From Streptomyces geranii (GTDB lineage: Bacteria; Actinomycetota; Actinomycetes; Streptomycetales; Streptomycetaceae), in NCBI RefSeq assembly GCF_002954775.1, contig NZ_PJME01000014.1, positions 124,001-188,000 of the forward strand: DNA of 64,000 nucleotides, given 5' to 3'. Positions 39,660-48,202 of the stretch are shown in pieces. Numbering within the stretch: position 1 is the first letter of the stretch; each line of letters opens with the position of its first letter. The position numbers and the translations under genes are program-made. The notes beneath the pieces were generated by a model. It did no database searches, was not told the DNA's origin, and saw only the letters and a list, made by a program, of their open reading frames with translations.

Positions 39660-41820
39660 CCGGGGGAAGGGCGCGGCGGGCGGCCGGCTGCCGCTCCGTA
39701 GGAGCCTGGCCGGGCGGCTGCTGACGGTGACCGCGCTGGTCGCGTCCTGCTCGGTGGCCGCCACCGCCTGGCTCGCCGTGCAGACGACCACCGTCGCGAT
39801 CCGACAGGAGCAGGGGCAGAACCTCAAGTCCGACGCGAAGATCTACAACACCCTCCTCGGCTATGCGGCCACCCACCCCGACTGGGACGGCGTCGACGCG
39901 ACCGTGCGCGAACTGGCCCGGCAGTCCGGGCGCAGGATCGTGCTCACCACCCCGGGCCGCCGCCCGTTCGCCGACTCGGCCGAGTCCCAGTCCGAATCCG
40001 AATCCGAGTCCAACTCTGCTTCCCGCAAGGGGAGTTCGGCGGCGGCCTCGCTCGCCGGCCAGCCCTCGGCGATCGTCGACCCGCTGGCCGTCGACACCGT
40101 GCTGGTGCCCGACGCCGCCGAGACCGGCGCGGACCGCGTCGACCCCCGGGCCGTCGGCCCGTTCCGGCTGCCCGCGAAGGAACGTTCCGTGCTGCGCAAG
40201 GCCTCCGCCGGGCGGGTGCAGTGCCTCGGCAAGATGGGCATCGCCGCGGACATCGTCGAGAGCCCGGCCGGCCGGCCCCGCGTGGAGTTCGTGAGCAACG
40301 AGACGGACAGCGCGGCCGAGGACGAGATCGCCCGCGCCACCGAGGCGAAGTGCCTGGACGCCTTCCCGGTGTCGCCCACCCCGACCGAGCGCAAGGCCCT
40401 GCGCGCCCTCAACCAGCTCGCCGACTCCTGCCTGACCCGGCAGGGCCGTACGGGCGTGACCCTCAACCTCGACCTCTCCTGGGACCGGAGCTGGGGATAC
40501 GGCCAGGACGGCGCGAGCCGGGTCACCGGGGAGGGCATCGACCGCGAGACGGCGGTGAAGGCGGCGCAGGACGAGCGGCTGGCCGCCAAACTGGCCGAGG
40601 ACGCCAGGGTCGCCAAGGCCGCCGCGGCTGCGGAGGCGGCCGAGGCCGCCAAGCGGAGGGCCGCCGCCGTCGACGGCAAGCTCTACGACGACCCGGCCGA
40701 GACCCTGGACAGCGGGTACGACCGGGCCATCGCCGAGTGCGTCGGCAGCGCCCGCCGGGAGCAGCTCAGCGCCTATGTCGCCGAGTCCGCACTGCTGTTC
40801 ATCGACGGCCCCGGCGCCGCCGGAGTCCCCGGCCTCGACCTCTCCCCGGCCAGCACCGCCCGGATCGCCGGGGTCACCGCCCTGGTGCTGGCCCTCACCG
40901 TCGGCGCCTCGGTCCTCGCGGGCGGCAGGCTCGTACGCCCCCTGCACGCGCTGACCGGCGCCGCCCAGCGGATGCGGGACGGCCTCGACTCGACGCCGGT
41001 GCCCGTCCCTGTCGGCTCCGACAACGAGATCGGGCGGCTGGCGGCGGCCTTCAACGACATGGCCGCCCACCGGGCCAGACTGGAGGAGCAGCGCAAGGTG
41101 ATGGTCAGCGATGTCGCGCACGAGCTGCGTACGCCGCTGAGCAACATCCGGGGCTGGCTGGAGGCCGCCCACGACGGGCTCGCCGAACCCGACCCGGCGT
41201 TCGTCTCCTCGCTCCTGGAGGAGGCGGTGCAGCTCCAGCACCTCATCAACGACCTCCAGGACCTGGGCGCGGCCGACGCGGGCGCGCTGCGACTGCACCG
41301 CAAGCCGGTGCGCGTGGCCGAGCTGCTCGCCCAAGTCGCCTCCGCACACCAGGGGTTGGCGGAGACGGCGGGCGTCACGCTCACCCTCCCCGAGCCCCCG
41401 CCGGGCACCCCACCCCTCCCGCTCCTCGACGCCGACCCGGTACGGCTGCGCCAGGCCGTCAGCAACCTCGTCTCCAACGCGGTCCGCCACACCCCGGCGG
41501 GCGGCAGGGTGAGTCTGCGCCCGTACGTCACCGGCGCGGGCGCTTCCGGTGACGAACTGGCGGTGGAGGTGGCCGACACCGGCAGCGGCATCCCGGCGGC
41601 CGATCTCCCGTACGTCTTCGACCGGTTCTGGCGGGCCGAGAAGTCCCGCAACCGCAGCACCGGCGGCAGCGGGCTGGGCCTGGCGATCGTCCTCAAGCTG
41701 GCCGAGGCGCACGGCGGCACGGTCGACGTGGTGAGCACGGAGGGGGAGGGGGCCGCCTTCACCCTGCGGCTGCCCGTGAGCAGCGCGGCCGGCCCTGATC
41801 GGATGACGACGGCGATCTGA
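39646..41820 (+). CDS. Sensor histidine kinase with large extracellular domain
   Basis: 724 residues from ATG 39646. Two membrane segments (about 22-45 and 405-430) enclose a sensor domain of ~360 residues containing an acidic serine run (ESQSESESESNS) and an Ala/Glu-rich helical stretch (KVAKAAAAAEAAEAAKRRAAA-like). HAMP, then the dimerisation box SDVAHELRTPLSNIRGW (His492), N-box NLVSNAVRH, DTGSGIP, and GGSGLGLAIV complete the kinase. With the response regulator it forms a two-component system. The ligand is unknown; the downstream sortase and its small surface protein suggest an envelope role. Confidence 0.92.
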   Translation: MRRPDRGKGAAGGRLPLRRSLAGRLLTVTALVASCSVAATAWLAVQTTTVAIRQEQGQNLKSDAKIYNTLLGYAATHPDWDGVDATVRELARQSGRRIVLTTPGRRPFADSAESQSESESESNSASRKGSSAAASLAGQPSAIVDPLAVDTVLVPDAAETGADRVDPRAVGPFRLPAKERSVLRKASAGRVQCLGKMGIAADIVESPAGRPRVEFVSNETDSAAEDEIARATEAKCLDAFPVSPTPTERKALRALNQLADSCLTRQGRTGVTLNLDLSWDRSWGYGQDGASRVTGEGIDRETAVKAAQDERLAAKLAEDARVAKAAAAAEAAEAAKRRAAAVDGKLYDDPAETLDSGYDRAIAECVGSARREQLSAYVAESALLFIDGPGAAGVPGLDLSPASTARIAGVTALVLALTVGASVLAGGRLVRPLHALTGAAQRMRDGLDSTPVPVPVGSDNEIGRLAAAFNDMAAHRARLEEQRKVMVSDVAHELRTPLSNIRGWLEAAHDGLAEPDPAFVSSLLEEAVQLQHLINDLQDLGAADAGALRLHRKPVRVAELLAQVASAHQGLAETAGVTLTLPEPPPGTPPLPLLDADPVRLRQAVSNLVSNAVRHTPAGGRVSLRPYVTGAGASGDELAVEVADTGSGIPAADLPYVFDRFWRAEKSRNRSTGGSGLGLAIVLKLAEAHGGTVDVVSTEGEGAAFTLRLPVSSAAGPDRMTTAI

Positions 41821-41922
41821 CAGATTCCTCACAACTGGCGGCCAGGGTGGGGGCATGCCCGGAACCTGGTGCGGATCGAGCACCCAGGTACGACCAAGGC
41901 CGGGCTGGAACTGGAGTCCCAC

Positions 41923-42306
41923 ATGTCCCGCCGTCTCACCCTGCGCCCGCTGCGTCTCGCCGTACTGACCGGCGTCGCGGCCGGCGCGCTGCTCGTCCCG
42001 GCCTCCGCGGCCTTCGCCACCGACCCGACCCCGACGCCGGGCGCGACCGACCTGACCCCGGAGCAGAAGGAGGCCCTGGAGAAGAAGAAGGCCGAGGACG
42101 CCAGGACGCTCAAGGAGGCCGAGGCCAGGAAGGCGGAGGCCGCCAAGAAGGGCGGCAAGGACTACCCCCGCGGCGGCGTCGCGGCGGGCGAGGCCCCGGC
42201 CGACGACAACAACACCACCACCCTGATCGGCACGGCCACGGGCACCCTGCTCCTCGCGGGCGCGGGCACCTACGTCGTACGCCGCCGCACGGCGGCCCGC
42301 CGCTAG
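41923..42306 (+). CDS. Small surface protein, candidate class F sortase substrate
   Basis: 127 residues from the ATG at 41923 with GGAG six bases upstream. The signal peptide ends near VPASAAFA. A Lys/Glu/Ala helix (EQKEALEKKKAEDARTLKEAEARKAEA) is followed by DYPRGGVAAGE, a short spacer, a hydrophobic segment (LIGTATGTLLLAGAGTYVV) and the positive tail RRRTAARR. That is the layout of a sortase substrate without LPXTG. The sortase gene is 207 bp downstream. I propose PRGGVAAG as the sorting region by position only. Otherwise it is a tail-anchored membrane protein. Confidence 0.7.
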   Translation: MSRRLTLRPLRLAVLTGVAAGALLVPASAAFATDPTPTPGATDLTPEQKEALEKKKAEDARTLKEAEARKAEAAKKGGKDYPRGGVAAGEAPADDNNTTTLIGTATGTLLLAGAGTYVVRRRTAARR

Positions 42307-42513
42307 ATCCTGGGCCGTGTCCGCCAGGGGGTGCCCCCCCGGCCCGGCGACGCCCGGCGCGTGCTCCGGGCCGGAGGCGACGGGACCTCGCGGACGTGAG
42401 CCGCGGCCGGCCGGCCAGTACCACCTCTCGTACGGCACGGCGGCGTCGTCCTTCATCGGGCGGCGCCCTGTGCGTTCCGGCGTACCTCCCCGCACCCTGT
42501 TCTGGAGCCCGAG

Positions 42514-43155
42514 TTGTCCCCTGCACACCGTCCGGCCCTGTCCCGGTCCCGTACCGTCGTCGCGTTGTTCGCGACCCTCGTCCTTCTTGTGCTCGTCGGC
42601 CTGCTCACCGGGTGTTCGGCGGTGCCCGATCCGAAGGTCCGGGTCGCCACCGGCGCCTCGGTGCCCGGCGCGGGGGTCGCGACCGCCGGCGCGTCCGACG
42701 CTCCGGCGGACCCGGCCGCGCCGGCCGAGGTCGCCGTGCCCTCGCTCGGGATCAGCGGTTCGCTGATGGAGCTGGGGCTCAACGCGGACGGCACGGTCGA
42801 GGTTCCGCCGGCCGAGCGGGGGATGACCGCCGGCTGGTACACCGGCGGGGTGCTGCCCGGCCAGGTCGGTGCGGCCGTCGTCATCGGGCACAACGACACC
42901 CGCTTCGGCCGGGCCGTCTTCCACGACCTCAAGAAGATCGCCAAGGGCGCCGACATCACCGTCACCGACACGAACGGCGACACGGCCCACTTCACCGTCA
43001 CGGCTACGGAGAGTGTCGGCAAGCACGCCTTCCCCACCGAGAAGGTCTACGGCCCGACCCAGGACCGCGCCCTCCGGCTGATCACCTGCGACGGCGACTT
43101 CGACGCCCAGGGCCATCCGGTCAACAACCTCATCGTCTACGCCGAGTTGAGCTGA
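42514..43155 (+). CDS. Class F sortase
   Basis: 213 residues from a TTG at 42514 with GGAG six bases upstream. The N-terminal signal anchor VVALFATLVLLVLVGLLTGCS may also be a lipobox. The sortase beta-barrel shows the catalytic His in VVIGHND, Cys in LRLITCDGDFD and the downstream HPVNNLIVYAEL in place of the usual Arg region; an Arg lies before LRLITC (QDRALRLITC). The order and spacing fit class F sortases of actinobacteria, which attach few, mostly unknown, proteins. Its neighbour 41923-42306 is the obvious candidate substrate. Confidence 0.88.
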   Translation: MSPAHRPALSRSRTVVALFATLVLLVLVGLLTGCSAVPDPKVRVATGASVPGAGVATAGASDAPADPAAPAEVAVPSLGISGSLMELGLNADGTVEVPPAERGMTAGWYTGGVLPGQVGAAVVIGHNDTRFGRAVFHDLKKIAKGADITVTDTNGDTAHFTVTATESVGKHAFPTEKVYGPTQDRALRLITCDGDFDAQGHPVNNLIVYAELS

Positions 43156-43351
43156 CTGTCGTACCGAGAGGGCGCAGATCCGGAACGAGTCGTGCCGGAT
43201 TCGTCCCGGCGTCACGAGTAACGTCCGGACAGTCCCTGCCTGAAGTCTCAAGTAATGGCCACGACTTGGCCGGTTGCGTACTCCAACTGCCCCTCCAGCA
43301 CCTACTCTCCCTCCAAGTCCATATGAACGGGGAACAGGCGAGCTGAGGAAA

Positions 43352-45829
43352 ATGGAGCCACTTCGTCCCACGGATCCGGAGCAGTTGGGGCCGTACCGTA
43401 CTGTCGCGCGACTGGGCGCCGGGGGGATGGGGGAGGTCTTTCTCGCCAAGGACGACCGGCAACAGACCGTGGCCGTCAAGGTGATCCGGCCCGAACTGGC
43501 CTCGGGCCGGGCCTTCCGCAACCGCTTCCGCCGCGAGGTCGACGCGGCCCGGGCGGTGAGCGGCACCTACACGGCGTCCGTCCTGGACGCCGACCCGGAC
43601 GGCCCCGTCCCCTGGCTGGCCACCACGCACATCCTCGGCCCGACCCTCGCCGAGGCCGTCGAGGCGTACGGCCCGCTGCCGCCGAGAACCGTGCTGGCCC
43701 TCGGCGCCGGACTCGCCGAGGCGCTGATCGCCGTGCATTCGGCGGGACTTGTGCACCGCGACCTCAAGCCGTCCAACGTGCTGCTCTCCGCCGAGGGCCC
43801 GCGCGTCATCGACTTCGGCATCGTCCGGGCCACCGACGGCTACGAACTCACCCTGTCCGGCGTGCTGTTGGGCTCCCCGCGCTACATGTGCCCGGAGCAC
43901 GCCACGGGCGATCCGATGGGCCCGGCGGGGGACGTCTTCTGTCTGGGCTCGGTGCTGGCCTACGCGGCCACCGGCAAGTCGCCCTTCGACGGCTCGTCGG
44001 CGGCCACCCTGCTCTACCAAGTCGTGCACGGCACACCGGATCTGACGGGTGTTCAGGACCCCCTGGACACGATCATCGGGCTCTGTCTCGAAAAGTCCCC
44101 GGCGGCCAGGCCCAGCCCCGACCGGGTGTCGGCGGCCTGCGCGCCCGCCGGCGCCGACGCGCTGAACTGGCACGACTGGCTGCCGGACCCCGTGAACTCC
44201 TGGATCCGGCACCAGGCAGCCGCCCTCATGGACCTCGACCTCGACTTCGGGGCGGGCGGGACGACAGCCCTCCACGGACGCGAGCGCGGACGCGAGCACG
44301 GACGGGAACGTGAGCGGGAGTCCGCCCGCGTCGGCGCCACCGCCGCCCCCGTGCCGGCCCCCGCCGCCGGATCGGCCCCCGGTGGCGTGCGCGTCGACCC
44401 GCGCCTCGCCGCCGTACAACGACTGATCACCGAGCGCCGCCCGAGCGGCCCCCAGCGCGTGGTCTTCCCCGACCACGCCGAACACCCCGAGCACCCCGGC
44501 GGCCCCGACCGCCCGGGGCCGCCGAAGACCGGCGGGGACACCCGCGAGCGCACGCCCGTGCCCCCGTCGCCCGCCCAGTCGCCCAGCGAGCGCGGCACCC
44601 ATCGTGCCCGGCGGTCGCTGAACCCCGGCCCCTCCCGGCGCGGGGTCCTCGCGGCCGGCGCGCTCGCCCTGGGCGTCGGCGCGATCGCGCTGCTCCACGG
44701 CTCGGGCGACGACCGGGCGAACGGCGGCGGAGCGGCCAAGCCGTCCGGCCGGGCGCCGGAACCGCTGTGGACGTACGACAGCAGCCCGCTCGTACAGGCA
44801 CCGGCGGTCTTCTACAACGACACGGCCCTGATGAAGACGCAGTCGGGCACGATGTTCAGCCTCGGCCTCGTCGACGGCACCAAGCCCCGCTGGATCTACC
44901 GGGGCATCAGCCAATCGCCCACCCCGCCGCTGCTCGTCTCGGACGTCGCCGTCGCCCTCGGCACCGGCGCGACCGTGATCGGCGTCGACCCGGTCACCGG
45001 CGCCGAGCGGTACTCCCTGGACTTCGGGTCGGACTTCCGCTTCGACACCCTGCTCGGCGGGGTCGGCACCACCGTCTCCATCATCGGACTGCGGTTCGAC
45101 CGCCAGCAGGGCCCGGACGGCGCGCAGGGGTCGGGTTCGGCCACCTCGACCAACGTTGTCCTCGGTACGAATCTGCGGGCACGCCTGGCCAGCGTCATCC
45201 CCATCGACGCACAGGACATCGGGCTCGACCTGAAGCCGGTCATCGACGCCAACCGCTTCGTCTACCTCGACGGACTGCACCGTCTCACGGCCCGCAGCAG
45301 CGACGGGCGCGGAACCGTGGTGTGGAGCCGGCGGATGACGTCCGAGTCGGAGACCCGTTCGGCGCCGGTCCTGCTCGACGGGACCGTCTTCGCCGCCGAC
45401 AGCGAGCTGATCGCCGTGGACCTGGACTCCGGCGCGGTGCGCTGGCGGGCGAAGCGGGACAACGGCGGCTTCGCCTCCGTCGCCGCCGCGGACGGCACGG
45501 TGTACGGCATGACCAGGAACCCGCACGGCGTCGAGGCGTTCGACGCCGTCAGCGGTGCCCGGCGCTGGTTCCGCGAGACGCCCCGGCTGGACCTGGAGAA
45601 CCCGCTGATCGCGGGCGGCGGCTCGGTCTTCGTCACGGCCGAGGCCAACAAGGACGGTTTCTACGCGCTCGACGCGCGACAGGGCGAGCTGCTCTGGAAC
45701 TTCACCGACGGCCGGGACACCGGCATCAACGACTGGCAGCTCTCCTGCGACCCGGGCGCCGACGGTGACCACCCGCTGATCGCCCAGCACTTCGACAAGG
45801 TGTACGCGCTGCCGATGCCCCGGATCTGA
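43352..45829 (+). CDS. Ser/Thr protein kinase with C-terminal PQQ-like beta-propeller
   Basis: 825 residues from ATG 43352 with GAGGAA close upstream. Kinase domain about 12-280: GAGGMG, AVKVIRP, HRDLKPSN (Asp137), IDFGI, CPEHATGD. A low-complexity Arg/Glu/Pro linker follows, then a membrane or Tat-like segment (SRRGVLAAGALALGVGAIALL, about 428-450). The last ~370 residues repeat motifs such as GTKPRWIYRG, GTVVWSRRM, GAVRWRAKRD, GARRWFRET and GELLWNF, blades of a PQQ/YncE-type propeller outside the membrane. It starts with the same PLRPTDPE(Q)xGPY sequence as the 31082 kinase, so the two are paralogues. Confidence 0.92.
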   Translation: MEPLRPTDPEQLGPYRTVARLGAGGMGEVFLAKDDRQQTVAVKVIRPELASGRAFRNRFRREVDAARAVSGTYTASVLDADPDGPVPWLATTHILGPTLAEAVEAYGPLPPRTVLALGAGLAEALIAVHSAGLVHRDLKPSNVLLSAEGPRVIDFGIVRATDGYELTLSGVLLGSPRYMCPEHATGDPMGPAGDVFCLGSVLAYAATGKSPFDGSSAATLLYQVVHGTPDLTGVQDPLDTIIGLCLEKSPAARPSPDRVSAACAPAGADALNWHDWLPDPVNSWIRHQAAALMDLDLDFGAGGTTALHGRERGREHGRERERESARVGATAAPVPAPAAGSAPGGVRVDPRLAAVQRLITERRPSGPQRVVFPDHAEHPEHPGGPDRPGPPKTGGDTRERTPVPPSPAQSPSERGTHRARRSLNPGPSRRGVLAAGALALGVGAIALLHGSGDDRANGGGAAKPSGRAPEPLWTYDSSPLVQAPAVFYNDTALMKTQSGTMFSLGLVDGTKPRWIYRGISQSPTPPLLVSDVAVALGTGATVIGVDPVTGAERYSLDFGSDFRFDTLLGGVGTTVSIIGLRFDRQQGPDGAQGSGSATSTNVVLGTNLRARLASVIPIDAQDIGLDLKPVIDANRFVYLDGLHRLTARSSDGRGTVVWSRRMTSESETRSAPVLLDGTVFAADSELIAVDLDSGAVRWRAKRDNGGFASVAAADGTVYGMTRNPHGVEAFDAVSGARRWFRETPRLDLENPLIAGGGSVFVTAEANKDGFYALDARQGELLWNFTDGRDTGINDWQLSCDPGADGDHPLIAQHFDKVYALPMPRI

Positions 45830-45844
45830 GAGGCATCGACAGCG

Positions 45845-46018
45845 CTACTCCGCGGCGCCGAGATCCTCCGCCGGGTCGGCGTCGAATCCAGGAGTGCCTT
45901 CGGCGAAGGCCGGCGCCTGGAAGGGGTTGAGCACCGGAGTCGGGGTGTCGGTCCGTTCGTGGACCGGCAGCTGTTCCGGAGCGGAGAACAGTGAGGTCGT
46001 CCCTACGGCAGAGCTCAC
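45845..46018 (-). CDS. Small acidic protein coupled to the tudor-like gene
   Basis: 57 residues. Its GTG (46018-46016) overlaps the TGA of the upstream gene in GTGA form, the commonest coupling signal in this window. Codon use is typical for the genome, with mostly G or C third bases. The sequence is acidic and Pro/Ala-rich (LNPFQAPAFAEGTPGFDADPAEDLGAAE), with no domain I recognise. Too short to be certain; the coupling is the main argument. Confidence 0.55.
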   Translation of the reverse strand: MSSAVGTTSLFSAPEQLPVHERTDTPTPVLNPFQAPAFAEGTPGFDADPAEDLGAAE

Positions 46019-46236
46019 AGAACGGTCAGCTTGGCGTAGGGGCTGGTGATCCGCTCCTGCATGCCGCCGAAGTCGACGAGCACCGCGATGCCGTCCTCGA
46101 CGGTGGTCACTCGGCCGAGGCCGAACACGTCGTGAGTGACCCGGTCTCCTACCGCGAACCGCTTGGCAGGTGGGGCCACAGGGGCTTTGAAGGGACTGGT
46201 GGGCAGATGGGCCTTGGTCACCGCTGTCTTAGTCAT
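46015..46236 (-). CDS. Small protein with PcrA/UvrD tudor-like domain
   Basis: 73 residues from ATG 46236. FAVGDRVTHDVFGLGRVTTVEDGIAVLVDFGGMQERITSPYAKLTVL has the VxHxxFGxGxV...V.F..G pattern of the tudor-like C-terminal domain of PcrA/UvrD helicases, which contacts RNA polymerase. As a free domain it could bind RNA polymerase or DNA repair proteins. No ribosome-binding site lies at usual distance; CATACT seven bases upstream suggests leaderless initiation. A TGACGTCA palindrome (46237-46244) directly precedes the ATG. Confidence 0.72.
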   Translation of the reverse strand: MTKTAVTKAHLPTSPFKAPVAPPAKRFAVGDRVTHDVFGLGRVTTVEDGIAVLVDFGGMQERITSPYAKLTVL

Positions 46237-46615
46237 TGACGTCAGTATGCTCCGCTTCCGACCGGCGCGGGCCCGTCGAGCGCCTCTGACTCTCGCCGGC
46301 CACTTCCGCGCCCGCCGCGGGAACGGCCCCGCGCACGCCGGAAAATCCCGCCCGCCGACACAGCACGCGCAGGTCAAACGGGGTGCGGCGGACCGATCCC
46401 GGCCCATACGGGCATCCGCGGGACGGAGGGACCCGACCCCGGGCGATCCCCAAGCGTTATCGATCGGTAGCCACTTTCGACAGCCACTCGGGGCCTTCGA
46501 ACGACAGTGCCGGCCCGCGAAGCCGGGCCGGCGGGCCCCGCCGGGGGCTTCCGGCCCGCGTTCCGTCCGGCTTCCGGCCCGGGCGGCGTCGACGGTTCGG
46601 ACCGCTTCCTCGTCC
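46237..46615. other. 379-bp intergenic region
   Basis: No supportable ORF. It contains the promoter of the tudor-like gene (minus) at its left end, and several G/C hairpins near 46500-46590 (GCCGGGCCGGCGGGCCCCGCC and repeated GGCTTCCGGCCCG) that probably terminate the YoaK gene. Confidence 0.5.
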
Positions 46616-47320
46616 TCACTCCCGCCCCGAGGCGCACACCGCCAGTACGCCCACCACCACGGCCGTGACCAGCAGCGGGAGCCCCAGGCCGTGGTGGAGG
46701 TACAGCCACGCGCCGAGCAGCGCGCCCAGGGCCATCGCCGCCACCGAGGCCGAACGGCGCGGGGAGTGCCGGCCCGTGCCGCCGGCCGCGCGGGAGTCGG
46801 CGGCGAGGCCGGTCAGGGTCATCGTCAGGACGGTGGTCGTCAGGTCGGGGACGCCCAGTCTGCGTACGGTCGCGTTGCGCAGGCCCATCGCGAAGGCGGT
46901 GACCGAGATCAGGGCGTACACGGTGGCCGTCGCGTCCGGCGCGGCGAAGGCGACCGCCGAGGACACGCCCAGGAGCAGCGCCTCGACGGCCAGGGTGATC
47001 CGGGCCCACCGCCGGCGCGAGCCGCCGCCGAGGCGCCCCGCGACCCGGCCGCCGGCCACGGCGCCCACCACGAACGACGTCAGGGACACCAGCGTGTGCG
47101 GTACGGAGAAGCCGGGCGCACCGGCGGCGGCGAAGCCCAGGACGACGACGTTGCCGGTCATGTTCGCGGTGAACACATGCCCGAGCCCGAGATAGCTGAC
47201 GGCGTCGATCAGCCCGCTGACCACCGTCAGCACCAGCAGGACGGCCACGAGCCGCAGACCGCGTGATTCGGGGTCGTACGACGGAGACTGCAGCGTCGGC
47301 CCGCTTGCCTCGGTACTCAT
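46616..47320 (-). CDS. YoaK family (DUF1275) membrane protein
   Basis: 234 residues with six or seven hydrophobic helices. The N-terminal VVSGLIDAVSYLGLGHVFTANMTGNVVVLG is the hallmark of DUF1275/YoaK (G-x-x-D-A-x-(S/G)-(Y/F)-x-x-x-G-x-x-x-x-x-x-M-T-G-N). The function of the family is unknown; a small-molecule transporter is likely from topology. It is preceded on the same strand by an SLT transglycosylase gene, 145 bp away. Confidence 0.92.
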   Translation of the reverse strand: MSTEASGPTLQSPSYDPESRGLRLVAVLLVLTVVSGLIDAVSYLGLGHVFTANMTGNVVVLGFAAAGAPGFSVPHTLVSLTSFVVGAVAGGRVAGRLGGGSRRRWARITLAVEALLLGVSSAVAFAAPDATATVYALISVTAFAMGLRNATVRRLGVPDLTTTVLTMTLTGLAADSRAAGGTGRHSPRRSASVAAMALGALLGAWLYLHHGLGLPLLVTAVVVGVLAVCASGRE

Positions 47321-47465
47321 GCGAGCCAGTTCACCACGGACGGCCGGGGAGGGACACGGAGGGAAGGGCGCTGAGGGAGGGACACGGCGGGTGGGACGGG
47401 AAAGGCGACGGCCCCCGACTCGGGTGAGTCGGGGCCGTCGCGCCGGTCGAACCGGGTCGGGCGGC

Positions 47466-47885
47466 TCAGTACCAGCCGTTGGCCTGCCAGAAGTTCCAGG
47501 CGGCGACCGGGCTGCCGTAGCGGTCGTTCATGTAGTCCAGGCCCCACTCGATCTGGGTGGCGGCGCTGGTCTTCCAGTCGGCGCCGGCCGAGGCCATCTT
47601 CGAACCGGGGAGGGCCTGGACCAGGCCGTACGCGCCGGAGGACGAGTTGGTGGCGTCGACGTCCCAGCCGCTCTCGTGCTCGACGATCTTGCTGAACGCG
47701 TTGTACTGGGCGTCGTCCGGGATCATCTTCTGCGCTATCGCCTTCGCGTCGGAGGCGGAGGCGGTGGTCGCCGCCTGGGCCGGGGCCGCGGCCAGGACCA
47801 TACCGGCGGTGGCGGCGGCCACGGCGGCGGTGGTGAGGGCCTTCTTCGGGGAGGCGATGGTGCGGGCGATGCGGGAGACGAACAC
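47466..47885 (-). CDS. Secreted SLT-domain transglycosylase-like protein
   Basis: 139 residues from the GTG at 47885, six bases after AGGAAAAGG; an open in-frame extension reaches 48047 but has weaker start signals. The signal peptide ends in APAQA. The mature part, with FSKIVEHESGWDVDATNSSSGAYGLVQALPGSKM and WGLDYMNDRYGSPVAAWNFWQANGWY, is the small actinobacterial lysozyme-like domain. The catalytic Glu lies in EHESGW. Such proteins cut peptidoglycan and resemble resuscitation-promoting factors in domain size. Confidence 0.88.
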   Translation of the reverse strand: MFVSRIARTIASPKKALTTAAVAAATAGMVLAAAPAQAATTASASDAKAIAQKMIPDDAQYNAFSKIVEHESGWDVDATNSSSGAYGLVQALPGSKMASAGADWKTSAATQIEWGLDYMNDRYGSPVAAWNFWQANGWY

Positions 47886-48202
47886 GGAGAACCTTTTCCT
47901 CGGGGTCAGGGCGGTCGCGGGCTGTCCGACGCCACGTGTGCTGCGTACTGCCGGTGCGGCGGTGACATGCGGCGGCGCCGCGACCCGTGAGGGTTCGTCG
48001 GCGCCGTGCGACTGCTCCAGAGAAACAGGCTGGACCGGCGTCCGCAATCACCCCTTTTGCTAGTTGTGGTCGTATGTGGGGTATAGGCGGCGTTTGTGAC
48101 CTGGCTCTCAATGCGCAGGTCAGCGGCGGTTTCTGTGTGGGCATGACACGCGCATCGAGCTACTACTCCGCCTAGTAAGTGACCTGCGTCCTATGGGCCG
48201 CT
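47886..48202. other. 317-bp upstream region of the SLT gene
   Basis: The region is long for a leader and contains structured G/C segments (GGCGCCG...CGGCGCC near 47970-48010). Genes of this family are often controlled by the c-di-AMP ydaO riboswitch, but I could not find its conserved strands here. TATACC and TTGAGA hexamers near 48080-48112 (minus) have a 20-bp spacer, so the promoter is uncertain. Confidence 0.4.

Noticed and set aside
39592..43566. 1324-codon open frame on the minus strand
   Set aside because: It lies opposite the response regulator, histidine kinase, small surface protein and sortase genes, all with clear motifs. Long antisense frames are expected at this G+C; its protein is Gly/Arg/Val low-complexity with no domains.
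47886..48202. ydaO (c-di-AMP) riboswitch before the SLT gene
   Set aside because: Expected from the gene family, but the conserved strands of that aptamer could not be found on the minus strand.
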